From Glycomyces sp. YM15 (GTDB taxonomy: Bacteria > Actinomycetota > Actinomycetes > Mycobacteriales > Micromonosporaceae): DNA of 64,000 bases. The DNA is taken from the NCBI RefSeq assembly GCF_016918015.1, contig NZ_JAERMK010000009.1:124001-188000 (forward strand). Direction: 5' to 3'. Below the pieces are notes generated by a model, which worked only from the letters and a program-made list of their open reading frames with translations, was not told the DNA's origin and made no database searches. Positions 25,499-34,450 of this stretch are shown here, piece by piece (position 1 is the first letter of the stretch; every line of letters starts with the position of its first letter). A program made the position numbers and the translations under genes.

Positions 25499-27007
25499 AT
25501 GGTCGAACTCTCCGGTCCGATCGTCACGACCTTCATCCTCTATCTCCTCTTCATGATCCTGATCGGCGTCTGGGTGTACAAGCGCACCAAGACCCTCTCC
25601 GACTTCGCGCTCGGCGGCCGATCGCTCAACGCCCCCACCGCCGCCCTCTCCGCCCAGGCCTCCGACATGTCCGGTTGGCTCCTCATGGGCCTGCCCGGCG
25701 CGGTCTACGCCGCCGGCATCGGCGAGGCCTGGATCGCCGTGGGCCTCTTCGTCGGCATCTACCTCAACTGGCGCATCGTCGCCCCGCGCCTGCGCACCTA
25801 CACCGAGCGGGCCCACAACTCGATCAGCCTCTCCGCGTACCTCGAATCCCGCTTCGAGGACCGCACCCACCTGCTGCGCGTGGTCTCAGCCCTGGTCATC
25901 GGCGTCTTCTTCACGCTGTACGTCGCCTCCGGCCTGGTCGCGGGCGGCCTGCTGTTCGAGACCATCTTCGGCGTCGAGCCCACCGTCGCCATCACCGTCG
26001 CCGTGATCGTCATCGTGGTCTACACGTTCCTCGGCGGATTCCTGGCGGTGTCCTTCACCGACTTCGTCCAGGGCATCCTCATGTTCTTCGCCCTCGTCGT
26101 GGCCCCCATCGGGGCGATCCTCGCGATCGGCGGCATCGGCCCGATGTTCGACGGGATCGGAGCGACGAGCCCCAACCTGCTCGACTGGGTCGACGAGGCC
26201 GCCTACGCCGACGGCGCGTGGACCGCCGGCACGTCGCTCAGCTTCGTCGCCGTCGCCGGGCTCCTGGCATGGGGCCTCGGCTACCCGGGCCAGCCGCACA
26301 TCCTCGCCCGCTTCATGGGCATCCGCTCGGTCAAGGACATCCCCGCCGCCCGCCGCATCGCCACCGGCTGGTCGTTCTTCGCCCTCGCCGCCGCCGTCAT
26401 CATCGGCCTGGTCGGCATCGTCTACATCGACGAACCGCTCGCGAACCCCGAGACCGTGTTCCTCGTCCTGGTCGAGAACCAGTTCGCGCCCTGGATCGCG
26501 GGCATTCTCCTGGCCGCCGTCCTGGCGGCGGTCATGTCGACCGCGGACTCCCAACTGCTCGTCGCCTCCACCGCCGTCACCGAGGACTTCTACCGCCGCT
26601 ACCTCCGCCGGGAAGCCGGCGACGGCGAACTGGTGTGGATCGGCCGCGGCGCGGTCGTCGTCGTCGCCGTCATCGCCTACTTCCTGGCGCTGCAGGGCGG
26701 CACGGTGCTCGACATCGTCGCGTTCGCATGGGCGGGCTTCGGCGCCGCATTCGGACCGGTCATCGTGCTCTCGCTGTACTGGAAGCGCATGACCTGGGCG
26801 GGCGCCCTGGCCGGCATGGTCACCGGCGCCACCGTCGTGGTCTGGTGGGAGCAGATCGGCTCACCCGGCGGCGTCTACTCGATGCTCCCCGGATGGGGCG
26901 CCGCACTGGCCGCCGCACTCATCTTCGGCCGCCTCGGACGGAGGCCCGAACGCGAATGGGCCGGCTCCTACCACGACGAGGAGCCCGAACCCGCCGTCCC
27001 GTCGTAA
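25499..27007 (+). CDS. putP: sodium/proline symporter
   Basis: 502 residues, sodium:solute symporter family, about 13 membrane helices. Markers: FALGGRSLNAPTAALSAQAS, DMSGWLLMGLPGAVYAAG, LGYPGQPHILARFMGIRS and MSTADSQLLVASTAVTEDFY, all typical of PutP. Imports proline with Na+. GAGGT seven bases before ATG 25499 decides the start. Its last 40 bases overlap the end of the convergent GGDEF gene. No proline-degradation genes nearby, so a role in osmoprotection is as likely as nutrition. Confidence 0.95.
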   Translation: MVELSGPIVTTFILYLLFMILIGVWVYKRTKTLSDFALGGRSLNAPTAALSAQASDMSGWLLMGLPGAVYAAGIGEAWIAVGLFVGIYLNWRIVAPRLRTYTERAHNSISLSAYLESRFEDRTHLLRVVSALVIGVFFTLYVASGLVAGGLLFETIFGVEPTVAITVAVIVIVVYTFLGGFLAVSFTDFVQGILMFFALVVAPIGAILAIGGIGPMFDGIGATSPNLLDWVDEAAYADGAWTAGTSLSFVAVAGLLAWGLGYPGQPHILARFMGIRSVKDIPAARRIATGWSFFALAAAVIIGLVGIVYIDEPLANPETVFLVLVENQFAPWIAGILLAAVLAAVMSTADSQLLVASTAVTEDFYRRYLRREAGDGELVWIGRGAVVVVAVIAYFLALQGGTVLDIVAFAWAGFGAAFGPVIVLSLYWKRMTWAGALAGMVTGATVVVWWEQIGSPGGVYSMLPGWGAALAAALIFGRLGRRPEREWAGSYHDEEPEPAVPS

Positions 27008-28515
27008 GGCATCTTGCGCGACCGCTTCATCTGATACATGGCCTGGTCGGCAGCCCAAAGCGTCTGCGATGGGTTGCCGCCGGCCGCCAAACGCGCCCAG
27101 CCGATCGACACGTCCACCGGCGTGCCCGGCACCGAGTACTCCCAGTTCTCGCCCGACACCGCCACCCGGATGCGCTGCGACACCGCGTCCGCGTCGTACT
27201 CGGTCGCCCCCGGCAGCACCAGGATGAACTCGTCACCGCCGGTGCGCGCCAACAGGTCCCCGGTCCGCACCACACTCGACAGGAGCGCCGCCACCCGCTG
27301 CAGGATCGCATCGCCCGCCTGATGGCCGTGCGTGTCGTTGACCGCCTTGAACCCGTCCAGGTCGAGCACCGCGATCATCCCGTCCCCATCCACATCGGAC
27401 AAGAACTCGTCGAGGCGCCGCCGGTTCGGCAGACCCGTCAGGTCATCGGTGTTCGCCCGGTCCGCCCAGCCCGCGACCGCCCGCCGCAACTGGTCCCGGT
27501 CCACCAGGGCCCCGGCCGAATCCAAGTAGATCGTGTGGAACTCGTTGATCTGCTTGTACAACGCGTACGTCGTCGCATGCGCCGCCAGGATCGACGCCGC
27601 ATGATCGCCCTTCGCCACCAGCGCCAGCGAACGCAGATGCTGCGGCTCCATCACCCCGAGCGTCTCGTCCCCGATCTCCCGCGCCTCCAGCACCTCCAAG
27701 GCCTCCAGGCCCCGCGCCTGCGCGATCAACCGCGACGCCCGCGCGAGCGTCCGCAGGTCCATCGCCTCCACCGACGACGTCTCGTCCGGCAGCAGATGCT
27801 CCACGGTCCAGTTCTCGCCCACCCCGAGCAGGCTCACCCGCGCCAGCGCGTAGTGGATCCACTCGATCTCGCGCGCGTCGAGCTCGTGCAGGATCGGCTT
27901 CACCCGGCGAAGCTCCTTGAGCAGCAAGTAGTTGCAGGCCCGCGCGTCGCCCGTGTAGTAGCGCAGGAGCGCGTCCCGGACCCGGACCTCGACGCCCTCC
28001 ACCGAGGCGCGGCCGACGCCGGTGCCCCCGGCGAGGGTGTGGCACTGGTCGAGCGCCTGGGAGGCCTGCTGCTGGTAGCCGCAGTTGGAGAGGATCACGG
28101 CGAGGTCGTACCAGGCGTCGACGGCGGCCTGGCTCTCCTCGGTCATGGCCTGGAGGGCGCGGCGCGAGAGCACCAGCTGCTCGGCGGTGAGGCCGAGGGC
28201 CTTGATGTAGTGGTGGTAGTACCAGGCCGCGAGCGCGTGGTACTTGCCGGTGAGGCGGGCGTCCTGGCAGCGGGAGACGGCGGCGCCGGCCTGGTCGATG
28301 GTGCCGGGGATCTTGTCGGTGGCACGCTGTGAGATCTGGCCCTGGAGGATGAACAGCCAGGCCTGGGCGCGCTGATGCACCGTGTCGGAGTTGTAGACGA
28401 TCCAGGTGGCCTCGGCGACGGCCTCGGCGACCTGTCCGGACCGCATGAGGGCGCGCAGACGCCGATACTGATCGGCATAATCACGCGCAGACGTGATCCC
28501 CCTCCGTGGCGTCAC
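26968..28515 (-). CDS. diguanylate cyclase with TPR-like sensory region
   Basis: 515 residues, cytoplasmic. Residues 1-330 are helical repeats resembling tetratricopeptides (AWYYHHYIKALGLTAEQLV, WYDLAVILSNCGYQQQASQA). The C-terminal GGDEF domain starts at ANTDDLTGLPNRRRLDEF, has VLDLDGFKAVNDTHGH, and the intact active site GGDEF at 426-430; RTGD five residues earlier is a full RxxD product-inhibition site. Such GGDEF proteins make cyclic di-GMP. GTG 28515 is chosen for AGGA eight bases upstream; ATG 28448 is a shorter alternative. Its end overlaps putP by 40 bases tail-to-tail. Confidence 0.9.
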   Translation of the reverse strand: MTPRRGITSARDYADQYRRLRALMRSGQVAEAVAEATWIVYNSDTVHQRAQAWLFILQGQISQRATDKIPGTIDQAGAAVSRCQDARLTGKYHALAAWYYHHYIKALGLTAEQLVLSRRALQAMTEESQAAVDAWYDLAVILSNCGYQQQASQALDQCHTLAGGTGVGRASVEGVEVRVRDALLRYYTGDARACNYLLLKELRRVKPILHELDAREIEWIHYALARVSLLGVGENWTVEHLLPDETSSVEAMDLRTLARASRLIAQARGLEALEVLEAREIGDETLGVMEPQHLRSLALVAKGDHAASILAAHATTYALYKQINEFHTIYLDSAGALVDRDQLRRAVAGWADRANTDDLTGLPNRRRLDEFLSDVDGDGMIAVLDLDGFKAVNDTHGHQAGDAILQRVAALLSSVVRTGDLLARTGGDEFILVLPGATEYDADAVSQRIRVAVSGENWEYSVPGTPVDVSIGWARLAAGGNPSQTLWAADQAMYQMKRSRKMPYDGTAGSGSSSW

Positions 28516-28660
28516 GCGCTCTATCCTGCCACCGCGGAGCCGATATATCCAGTGCGGCACGTCGTGGCCGTATTCGCCTTTCGTCCTCGAATGGGCAAGC
28601 GCCCGAACCGTTTTCCTCCGTGCATCGGACTCGCCGCATACAGTGGGAGCAGTGCCCGAA

Positions 28661-29815
28661 ATGGAAGGATGGTGGGCTTTGCTCCCTTCACGTCCGTACA
28701 GTGCGCGGCCATGCGGCTCCTGCGGTGAGCCCCTGCCGACGACTCCCGGTGCCACGGTCCTCGCGTGCGAGGCGTGCGGCACCGAGCTGCACGGCCGACC
28801 GGCCTCCCGGCGGCTCGTGGACCCCGACTGGGTCGCCTTGGCGCCCAAGGCGAAACTGCGGTACGCCGACGACACCCCCGAGCTGTTGACGGCGCCGGAG
28901 GCGCTGGTGCCGTTCCGGGTGGAGCGGGCCACGGCGCGGCGGCTGCTGCGGGAGTGGGCGCGGCGGCCCTGGTTCACACCGCGGGCGTTCCGGCGCATCG
29001 ACGAATCGGAGTCGTTCCGGGGCGCGTACCTGCCGTTCTGGGTGTGGCGGGCGCGCACGCGGTCGCGGTACCAGGCGGCGAGGGGCGACTACGAGTGGAC
29101 ACAGGGCGGCGTGGGCCGGGTGCGCGGCATCCGGTGGTCGCCCGCGGCGGGAGTGGTGGACCGGGACTTCGCGGCGGTGCCGGTGGCGGCGACGGTGCGG
29201 CTGGAGGGGACGGCGCTGGCGGCGCTGCTGCGGGACTGGACGCTGGGCGATGCGGTGGCGTTCGAGCCGCGGATGCTGGACGGGTATTGGACGCAGGCGT
29301 ACGACCTGGAGCCGGAGGTGGGGTTGGAGCTGGCGAAGGCGCGGATGGCGGCCGAGGTGGAGCGGGAGGTCCGGGCGCGGGTGGGCGGGGACGAGCAGCA
29401 CGTGCCGAGCATCGAGACGGCGTACGCGGGGCTGGGGTACCGGCTGGTGCTGCTGCCGGTGTGGCTGGTGTCGTACGCGCACCGGGGACGGCGGCGGATG
29501 GTCGCGGTGCACGGCGAGAGCGGTCGGGTGGTGGGCGAGCGGCCGGTGAGCGGGGCGAAACTGCTCTCCGCGGCGCTCCTCGCGTCGGCTGTGGCGGGAG
29601 CCATACTGTATTTCGGCTTGTTATCCCTTTCGTCCTGGTCCGTAAGGCGGCCGGACGGTGGAGGACACGCGCACGCGATGTACATGCTCTATGGTTCCTG
29701 GGATGCAACGCGTCAGCTGAGCTGCGCGTGTAGCCCTCAGAGCGCGCCAGTCTCCCCCGACGGCGCCTCGACACCCCACAGACTGTTCCGGGAGAGGCAA
29801 TGGGCAGCCCGATGA
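28661..29815 (+). CDS. zinc-ribbon membrane protein, function unknown
   Basis: 384 residues. Two Cys pairs near the N terminus (CGSCGEPLP ... CEACGTELHG) form a zinc ribbon, followed by an Arg/Trp-rich middle (FRGAYLPFWVWRARTRSRY, LLPVWLVSYAHRGRRRMVA) and one membrane helix (LSAALLASAVAGAILYFGLL). This resembles actinobacterial TFIIB-type zinc-finger membrane proteins of unknown role. The last 55 residues lack helical or conserved character and overlap the next gene by 16 bases. GTG 28652 is an alternative start. The coding strand is unusually G-rich. Confidence 0.65.
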   Translation: MEGWWALLPSRPYSARPCGSCGEPLPTTPGATVLACEACGTELHGRPASRRLVDPDWVALAPKAKLRYADDTPELLTAPEALVPFRVERATARRLLREWARRPWFTPRAFRRIDESESFRGAYLPFWVWRARTRSRYQAARGDYEWTQGGVGRVRGIRWSPAAGVVDRDFAAVPVAATVRLEGTALAALLRDWTLGDAVAFEPRMLDGYWTQAYDLEPEVGLELAKARMAAEVEREVRARVGGDEQHVPSIETAYAGLGYRLVLLPVWLVSYAHRGRRRMVAVHGESGRVVGERPVSGAKLLSAALLASAVAGAILYFGLLSLSSWSVRRPDGGGHAHAMYMLYGSWDATRQLSCACSPQSAPVSPDGASTPHRLFRERQWAAR

Positions 29816-30948
29816 AACACGCCGTCGTCAAGGCGTCGTCGCCTTGGTGGGCGAAGGCCATGGTCGTCACCGGCTCCATGGTCATGGTCGTCTCCGGCGG
29901 CGGCGCGATCGCGGCGCAGATCGGCGTGACCGTCCTGGAGGACTCGGTCAACCAGGCCGACCTGCTCGGCGACCAGCGCGTCGAGTCCGAGGGCGAGAAG
30001 ATCACCGGCCCTCTGAACTTCCTGGTGCTCGGCACCGACGAGCGGGTGGGCGCCGGGGGCGAGGCCCGCACGGACGCCGACATCATCGTGCACGTCAACG
30101 AGGACCTCACGCAGGTCAGCTTGATCTCGCTGCCGCGCGACCTGTACGTGGAGATCCCTTCGGGCGTTCCGGCGTCGGAGACGAAGCTGACCGAGGCGTT
30201 CGCGTACTCCGAGGACTGGGGCGAGTCGTTCCAGAACACCGCGGAGACGATCACGCACCTCACGGGGATCCAGTTCGACGGCGGCGCGATCGCGAACTTC
30301 GAGGGCTTCCTCGACATGGTCGACGAGCTCGGCACGATCGAGCTGTGCCCGTGGCACGACATCACCTCGATCCACGGCGACAAGAAGACCTACGAGGAGG
30401 GCTGCGCCGAGTACAACAAGGAGGACGCCCTCGATCTGGTGCGCCAGCGGTACGGCTGGGACTCCGACGAGGACTACGCCAACGGCACCTGGGGCGACTT
30501 CGGCCGCCAGAAGATGCAGCAGCAGGCGATCAAGAAGATCCTGGAGCGGGCCAAGGAGATGGGCTACGCGACCGACCCGACGAAGGCCGTGGACCTGCTG
30601 AACAGCTTCGGCGACGCGCTGACCCTGGACGTGGGCGCCTACAGTCTGATCGACATGATCACGCAGATGCGCGACGTCGACCCGAACGAGATCATCTCGA
30701 TCGGCACGCCCTCTTCCGAGGGGAACATCAACGGCACGTCGTTCGTGTTGATCCACGAGGGCACGGACGAGGAGGTCGCGGCGGACGCGCTGTGGGAGGC
30801 GATCGCGAACGACACGATCAACGAGTGGGCGTGCGAGAACGACCAGTGGCTCAGCGGCGACTCGAAGCCCGACTGCGCCGTGGCGCCGGTCGACGGCGGG
30901 CAGGCCGCCGGCGAGGAGGCGACGAGTGACGAGCCCACGGTGAATTGA
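29800..30948 (+). CDS. LytR-CpsA-Psr (LCP) family protein, tandem copy 1
   Basis: 382 residues. One N-terminal membrane helix (MVVTGSMVMVVSGGGAI), then the LCP domain: NFLVLGTDERVG, ARTDADIIVHVN, ISLPRDLYVEIP, and LDLVRQRYGW with the catalytic-site Arg pair. GGGAG five bases before ATG 29800. It is the most diverged of the tandem set: its N terminus differs from copies 2 and 3 and it has an extra GGEARTD stretch. Transfers glycopolymer to peptidoglycan by family; polymer unknown. Confidence 0.93.
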   Translation: MGSPMKHAVVKASSPWWAKAMVVTGSMVMVVSGGGAIAAQIGVTVLEDSVNQADLLGDQRVESEGEKITGPLNFLVLGTDERVGAGGEARTDADIIVHVNEDLTQVSLISLPRDLYVEIPSGVPASETKLTEAFAYSEDWGESFQNTAETITHLTGIQFDGGAIANFEGFLDMVDELGTIELCPWHDITSIHGDKKTYEEGCAEYNKEDALDLVRQRYGWDSDEDYANGTWGDFGRQKMQQQAIKKILERAKEMGYATDPTKAVDLLNSFGDALTLDVGAYSLIDMITQMRDVDPNEIISIGTPSSEGNINGTSFVLIHEGTDEEVAADALWEAIANDTINEWACENDQWLSGDSKPDCAVAPVDGGQAAGEEATSDEPTVN

Positions 30949-31039
30949 GGTCGCGCCGCAGGCCAGCCCCCTCGCAACCCCTCGCGTTTATCGAAGCGTG
31001 ACATGTAGTGAATAATGCTGACCTGACCATTGGAGTTGC

Positions 31040-32164
31040 ATGGCTGGCAAGAGCGGCGCGCCCTGGTGGGCGCACATGATGATGTACGCGGGCGGCCTGA
31101 CCATGGTCGTCGCCGGGGGCGCGGCGGCGGTGGCGCAGATCGGCTACAACACGGCGAACGGCGCGGTCGAGAACGAGGAGATCCTCGACAACCGGGCCGA
31201 GATGGACGTCGAGAACATCGAAGGGCCCTTGAACATCCTGGTGCTCGGCGTCGACAAGCAGGGCGGTTCGACCCGCTCCGACACGATGATCATGGTGCAC
31301 GTCAACAAGGACCTGACCGACGTGTCGATGGTGTCGCTGCCCCGGGACCTGTACGTCGAGATCCCCGACTGCGGCCCCGACTGGGGCAGCAACCCCTGCA
31401 TGCAGAAGCTCAACCACGCCGCGTCGATCAGCGACGACTGGACGAACGAGACCCTCCCGAACGTGGTGAGCACGATCGACAACCTCACCGGCGTCGAGTT
31501 CCACATGGCCGCCACGGTCGACTTCAACGGCTTCATGGACCTGGTCGACCTGGTCGGCGAGATCGAGCTGTGCCCGTGGGAGGAGATCCAGTCGATCCAC
31601 GGCGACAAGCGGGTCTTCCCCGAGGGCTGCAACTACTACGGCAAGGAAGAGTCGCTCGACCTGATCCGGCAGCGCTACGGCTGGACCGACTGGGAGAACG
31701 GCCTGGGCGGCGACTACGGGCGCCAGGCGATGCAGCAGCAGGCGATCAAGGCGCTCATCAAGGAGCTCAAGGCCGACGGCTACCACAAGGACGTCGGGAA
31801 GCTGACCGACCTGTTCGAGGGTCTGGAGGGCAAGCTCACGCTGGACCTGCCCGAGGGCCTGACCGCGGTCGACCTGGCCATGAACCTGCGCGACCTCAAT
31901 CCCGAGGACATCACCTCGATCCGGGTCCCCGCGACGTCGCAGGACACCGAGGTCGGCGCTTCGGAGGTGATCGCCGAGGGCGAGCAGCAGGTCGCGGCGG
32001 ACGCGCTCTGGGACGCCCTGCAGAACGACACCATGGACCAGTGGATCGCCCAGTACCCGGAGTGGGTCAAGCAGACCGGAAGCGCGGCCACGGAGACGAC
32101 CGGGGCCGCCGACGAGACGGCTGACGGCACAGTCGACGGGACCGCCACCGAGACCGGCGACTGA
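31040..32164 (+). CDS. LytR-CpsA-Psr (LCP) family protein, tandem copy 2
   Basis: 374 residues. N terminus MAGKSGAPWWAHMMMYAGG is almost the same as in copy 3. LCP markers: NILVLGVDKQGGSTRSD, MIMVHVNKDLTD, VSLPRDLYVEIPDCG, DLIRQRYGW. A Thr/Ala-rich tail follows (ATETTGAADETADG). A possible separate promoter (AATAAT at about 31010) lies in the 91-base gap before it. Ribosome site GGAG four bases before the ATG, the same arrangement as in copy 3. Confidence 0.93.
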   Translation: MAGKSGAPWWAHMMMYAGGLTMVVAGGAAAVAQIGYNTANGAVENEEILDNRAEMDVENIEGPLNILVLGVDKQGGSTRSDTMIMVHVNKDLTDVSMVSLPRDLYVEIPDCGPDWGSNPCMQKLNHAASISDDWTNETLPNVVSTIDNLTGVEFHMAATVDFNGFMDLVDLVGEIELCPWEEIQSIHGDKRVFPEGCNYYGKEESLDLIRQRYGWTDWENGLGGDYGRQAMQQQAIKALIKELKADGYHKDVGKLTDLFEGLEGKLTLDLPEGLTAVDLAMNLRDLNPEDITSIRVPATSQDTEVGASEVIAEGEQQVAADALWDALQNDTMDQWIAQYPEWVKQTGSAATETTGAADETADGTVDGTATETGD

Positions 32165-32240
32165 CGGCCCGCGCGTGCAACCGCAGGCTCCCGCCGGAGC
32201 GTTACTCCTACGGCAATGTGGATCGGACCACTGGAGTGAC

Positions 32241-33350
32241 ATGGCCGGCAAGAGCGGAGCGCCCTGGTGGGCGCACCTGATGATGTACGCGGGCGGCCTG
32301 ACCATGGTCGTCGCCGGCGCGACCGCGGGCGTGGCGCAGTTCGCCTCCACGACCGCGGAGAACGCCGTGCCGACCGAGGACATCCTCGGCGACGTGCAGG
32401 CCGAGATGGACGTCGAGAACATCGAAGGGCCCTTGAACATCCTGGTGCTCGGCACCGACAAGCAGGGCGGCTCGACCCGCTCCGACACGATGATCATCGT
32501 GCACCTCGACCAGGACCTCACCGACGCCACGATGGTGTCGCTGCCCCGCGACCTGCTCGTGGAGATCCCCGACTGCGGCCCCGATTACAGCAGCCCGTGC
32601 CGGAACAAGCTCAACCACGCGGCGTCGATCTCCGACGACTGGGAGGTCACCCGCAACAACGTCGTGCAGACGGTCCACGACCTCACGGGGCTCAAGTTCG
32701 AGCTCGGCGCGACCGCCGACTTCAACGGGTTCGTGGAGATGGTGGAGCTGGTCGGCACCATCGAGATCTGCACCTGGAAGGAGTTCCGGTCGCACCACAC
32801 CGAGCGGATCTTCGAGGAGGGGTGCCACGACTACGACCAGGAAGCGGCACTGGACCTGGTGCGCCAGCGTTACGACTTCTACGACACGATCGACTACGAC
32901 CTGGGCCTGTACGGCGACTACGCGCGGCAGAACTTCCAGCAGCAGGCGATCAAGTCGCTGCTGAAGCAGCTCAAGGCGCAGGGCTACCTGGAGGACCCGA
33001 CGAAGATCCCCGGGCTCCTGGAGGGCTTCGGGGACAAGGTCACCATCGCCAAGCCCGACGGCCTCTCGATCGTCGACCTGGCGGTGAACTTCCGGGACAT
33101 CGACCCTGACGGCATGACCACGGTCCGGGTCCCGGCCAGCTCGGAGGAGGGCACCGACTGGGGGAGCATCGAGCGGATCCACGAGGGCGCGGAGGCGGAG
33201 GCCGCCGCGTCGCTGTGGGAGGCCCTCCAGAACGACACCATGGACGCGTGGACGGCCGCGAACCCGCATTGGGTGAAGCAAAGCGACCCGCTCGCGGGGC
33301 AGGCCGAGGAGCCGACCGACGCGGCCTCGCCGACGGACACCGCCGACTGA
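32241..33350 (+). CDS. LytR-CpsA-Psr (LCP) family protein, tandem copy 3
   Basis: 369 residues, closely related to copy 2 (shared AGKSGAPWWAH, MYAGGLTMVVAG, AEMDVENIEGPLNILVLG, GGSTRSDTMII, VSLPRDLLVEIPDCG, LDLVRQRYDFYD). Copies 2 and 3 are a recent duplication; copy 3 has drifted in the mid-domain (EICTWKEFRSHHTERIF). ATG 32241 with GGAG four bases upstream; a longer in-frame start at 32175 would add an unrelated leader. A terminator follows. Confidence 0.93.
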   Translation: MAGKSGAPWWAHLMMYAGGLTMVVAGATAGVAQFASTTAENAVPTEDILGDVQAEMDVENIEGPLNILVLGTDKQGGSTRSDTMIIVHLDQDLTDATMVSLPRDLLVEIPDCGPDYSSPCRNKLNHAASISDDWEVTRNNVVQTVHDLTGLKFELGATADFNGFVEMVELVGTIEICTWKEFRSHHTERIFEEGCHDYDQEAALDLVRQRYDFYDTIDYDLGLYGDYARQNFQQQAIKSLLKQLKAQGYLEDPTKIPGLLEGFGDKVTIAKPDGLSIVDLAVNFRDIDPDGMTTVRVPASSEEGTDWGSIERIHEGAEAEAAASLWEALQNDTMDAWTAANPHWVKQSDPLAGQAEEPTDAASPTDTAD

Positions 33351-33363
33351 GCGCACCCGACGC

Positions 33364-33399
33364 GCGAACGCGGGGCCGGGCGGCCCCGCATTCGTTCGC
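33364..33399. terminator. bidirectional terminator
   Basis: GCGGGGCC-GGGC-GGCCCCGC inner stem with an outer GCGAACG/CGTTCGC arm, between the convergent LCP copy 3 and siderophore-interacting protein genes. Confidence 0.75.
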
Positions 33400-33404
33400 G
33401 CCGT

Positions 33405-34265
33405 TCAGGATTCCGTGAGCTTGGACTGCGCCTTGGCCTCGTCCTCGTCGTCGACCTTCCGCCATTCGGCCTTGGAGGACTGCCAACCGTCCTCGTCGTG
33501 GCCGAGGCGCCAGTAGCCGGAGACGGAGAGGCGCTCGCGCGGGACCTCGTGGTCGAAGCGGAGGAGGCGGCGCAGGTCGCGGACGAAACCGGCCTCGCCG
33601 TGGACGAACGCGTGCACGTCGCCGGCGGGGAAGTCGAAGCCGCGCACGGCCTCGACGAGGCGCTCGCCGACGCGGGCGTCCCCGCGGTGGACCCACGTGA
33701 CGCGGAGGTCGGCCGCGGACTTGAACTGCTGCTCCTCCTCGGGCCCTTCGACTTCGAGGAAGACGTGGGCGCGCGCGCCGGGGTCGAGGCGTTCGACGGC
33801 TGCCGAGATCGCCGGGAGGGCGCTCTCGTCGCCCGCGAGCAGATGCCAGTCGGCGTCGTGGGCGGGGGCGTAGGCGCCGCCGGGTCCGGCGAAGCGCACG
33901 AGCTCGCCGGGCCGGGCGTTCGCGGCCCAAGGGCCGGCGACGCCCTCGTCGCCGTGGTAGACGAAGTCGATCGAGAGTTCGCGGGCGGCCCTGTCCCACT
34001 TGCGCACGGTGTAGGTGCGGGTGACCGGCCACTGCTCGCGCGGGAGCTCCTCGCGGATGCGGGCCAGGTCGAACGGCTCGGGGTAGACGACGCCGGGAAG
34101 CGGGAACTGGAGCTTCAGATAGTGGTCGGTGCACGCACCGCAGTCGAAGTCGGCGAGGCCCTCGCCGCCGAGCACGACACGGATCATGTGCGGGGTGATC
34201 CGCTCGGTGCGCAGCACCTCGGCGGTGGTGACCCTGGGGGTCCGGCGTCCTCGGCCTTCAGCCAT
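33405..34265 (-). CDS. siderophore-interacting protein (FAD-linked ferric-siderophore reductase)
   Basis: 286 residues. SIP-family reductase that frees iron from imported ferric siderophores in the cytoplasm. FAD-binding beta-barrel with RTYTVRKW, then the NAD(P)H-binding half: HLLAGDESALPAISAAVE, FLEVEGPEEEQQF, and the end HDEDGWQSSKAEWRKVDDE. GGAGGAG seven bases before ATG 34265. A DtxR/IdeR-type iron box lies 79 bases upstream, so it should be shut off when iron is plentiful. No siderophore synthesis or uptake genes adjoin it. Confidence 0.93.
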   Translation of the reverse strand: MAEGRGRRTPRVTTAEVLRTERITPHMIRVVLGGEGLADFDCGACTDHYLKLQFPLPGVVYPEPFDLARIREELPREQWPVTRTYTVRKWDRAARELSIDFVYHGDEGVAGPWAANARPGELVRFAGPGGAYAPAHDADWHLLAGDESALPAISAAVERLDPGARAHVFLEVEGPEEEQQFKSAADLRVTWVHRGDARVGERLVEAVRGFDFPAGDVHAFVHGEAGFVRDLRRLLRFDHEVPRERLSVSGYWRLGHDEDGWQSSKAEWRKVDDEDEAKAQSKLTES

Positions 34266-34343
34266 AGCGGCTCCTCCGATACATGGCTCATACTCCCCGC
34301 CGACGGCGCCTGCGAGCCGTCCGGCAACCTCGGCACGAGCTAC

Positions 34344-34362
34344 TTAGGTTTCCCTAACTATC
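34344..34362. promoter_or_regulatory. IdeR/DtxR iron box
   Basis: TTAGGTTTCCCTAACTATC matches the actinobacterial iron-box pattern (TTAGGTTAGGCTAACCTAA) in both half-sites' core: TTAGGTT on the left and CTAA on the right. It lies just upstream of the siderophore-interacting protein gene, the expected target class. Confidence 0.75.
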
Positions 34363-34450
34363 ACACTTGGAAACCGGGGGCCGCCAGTGGGATCGGACAC
34401 GAACCGGGACCGCCGCACCCCCAGCGCGGCGGCCCCGGCGCGTGCCCCCC

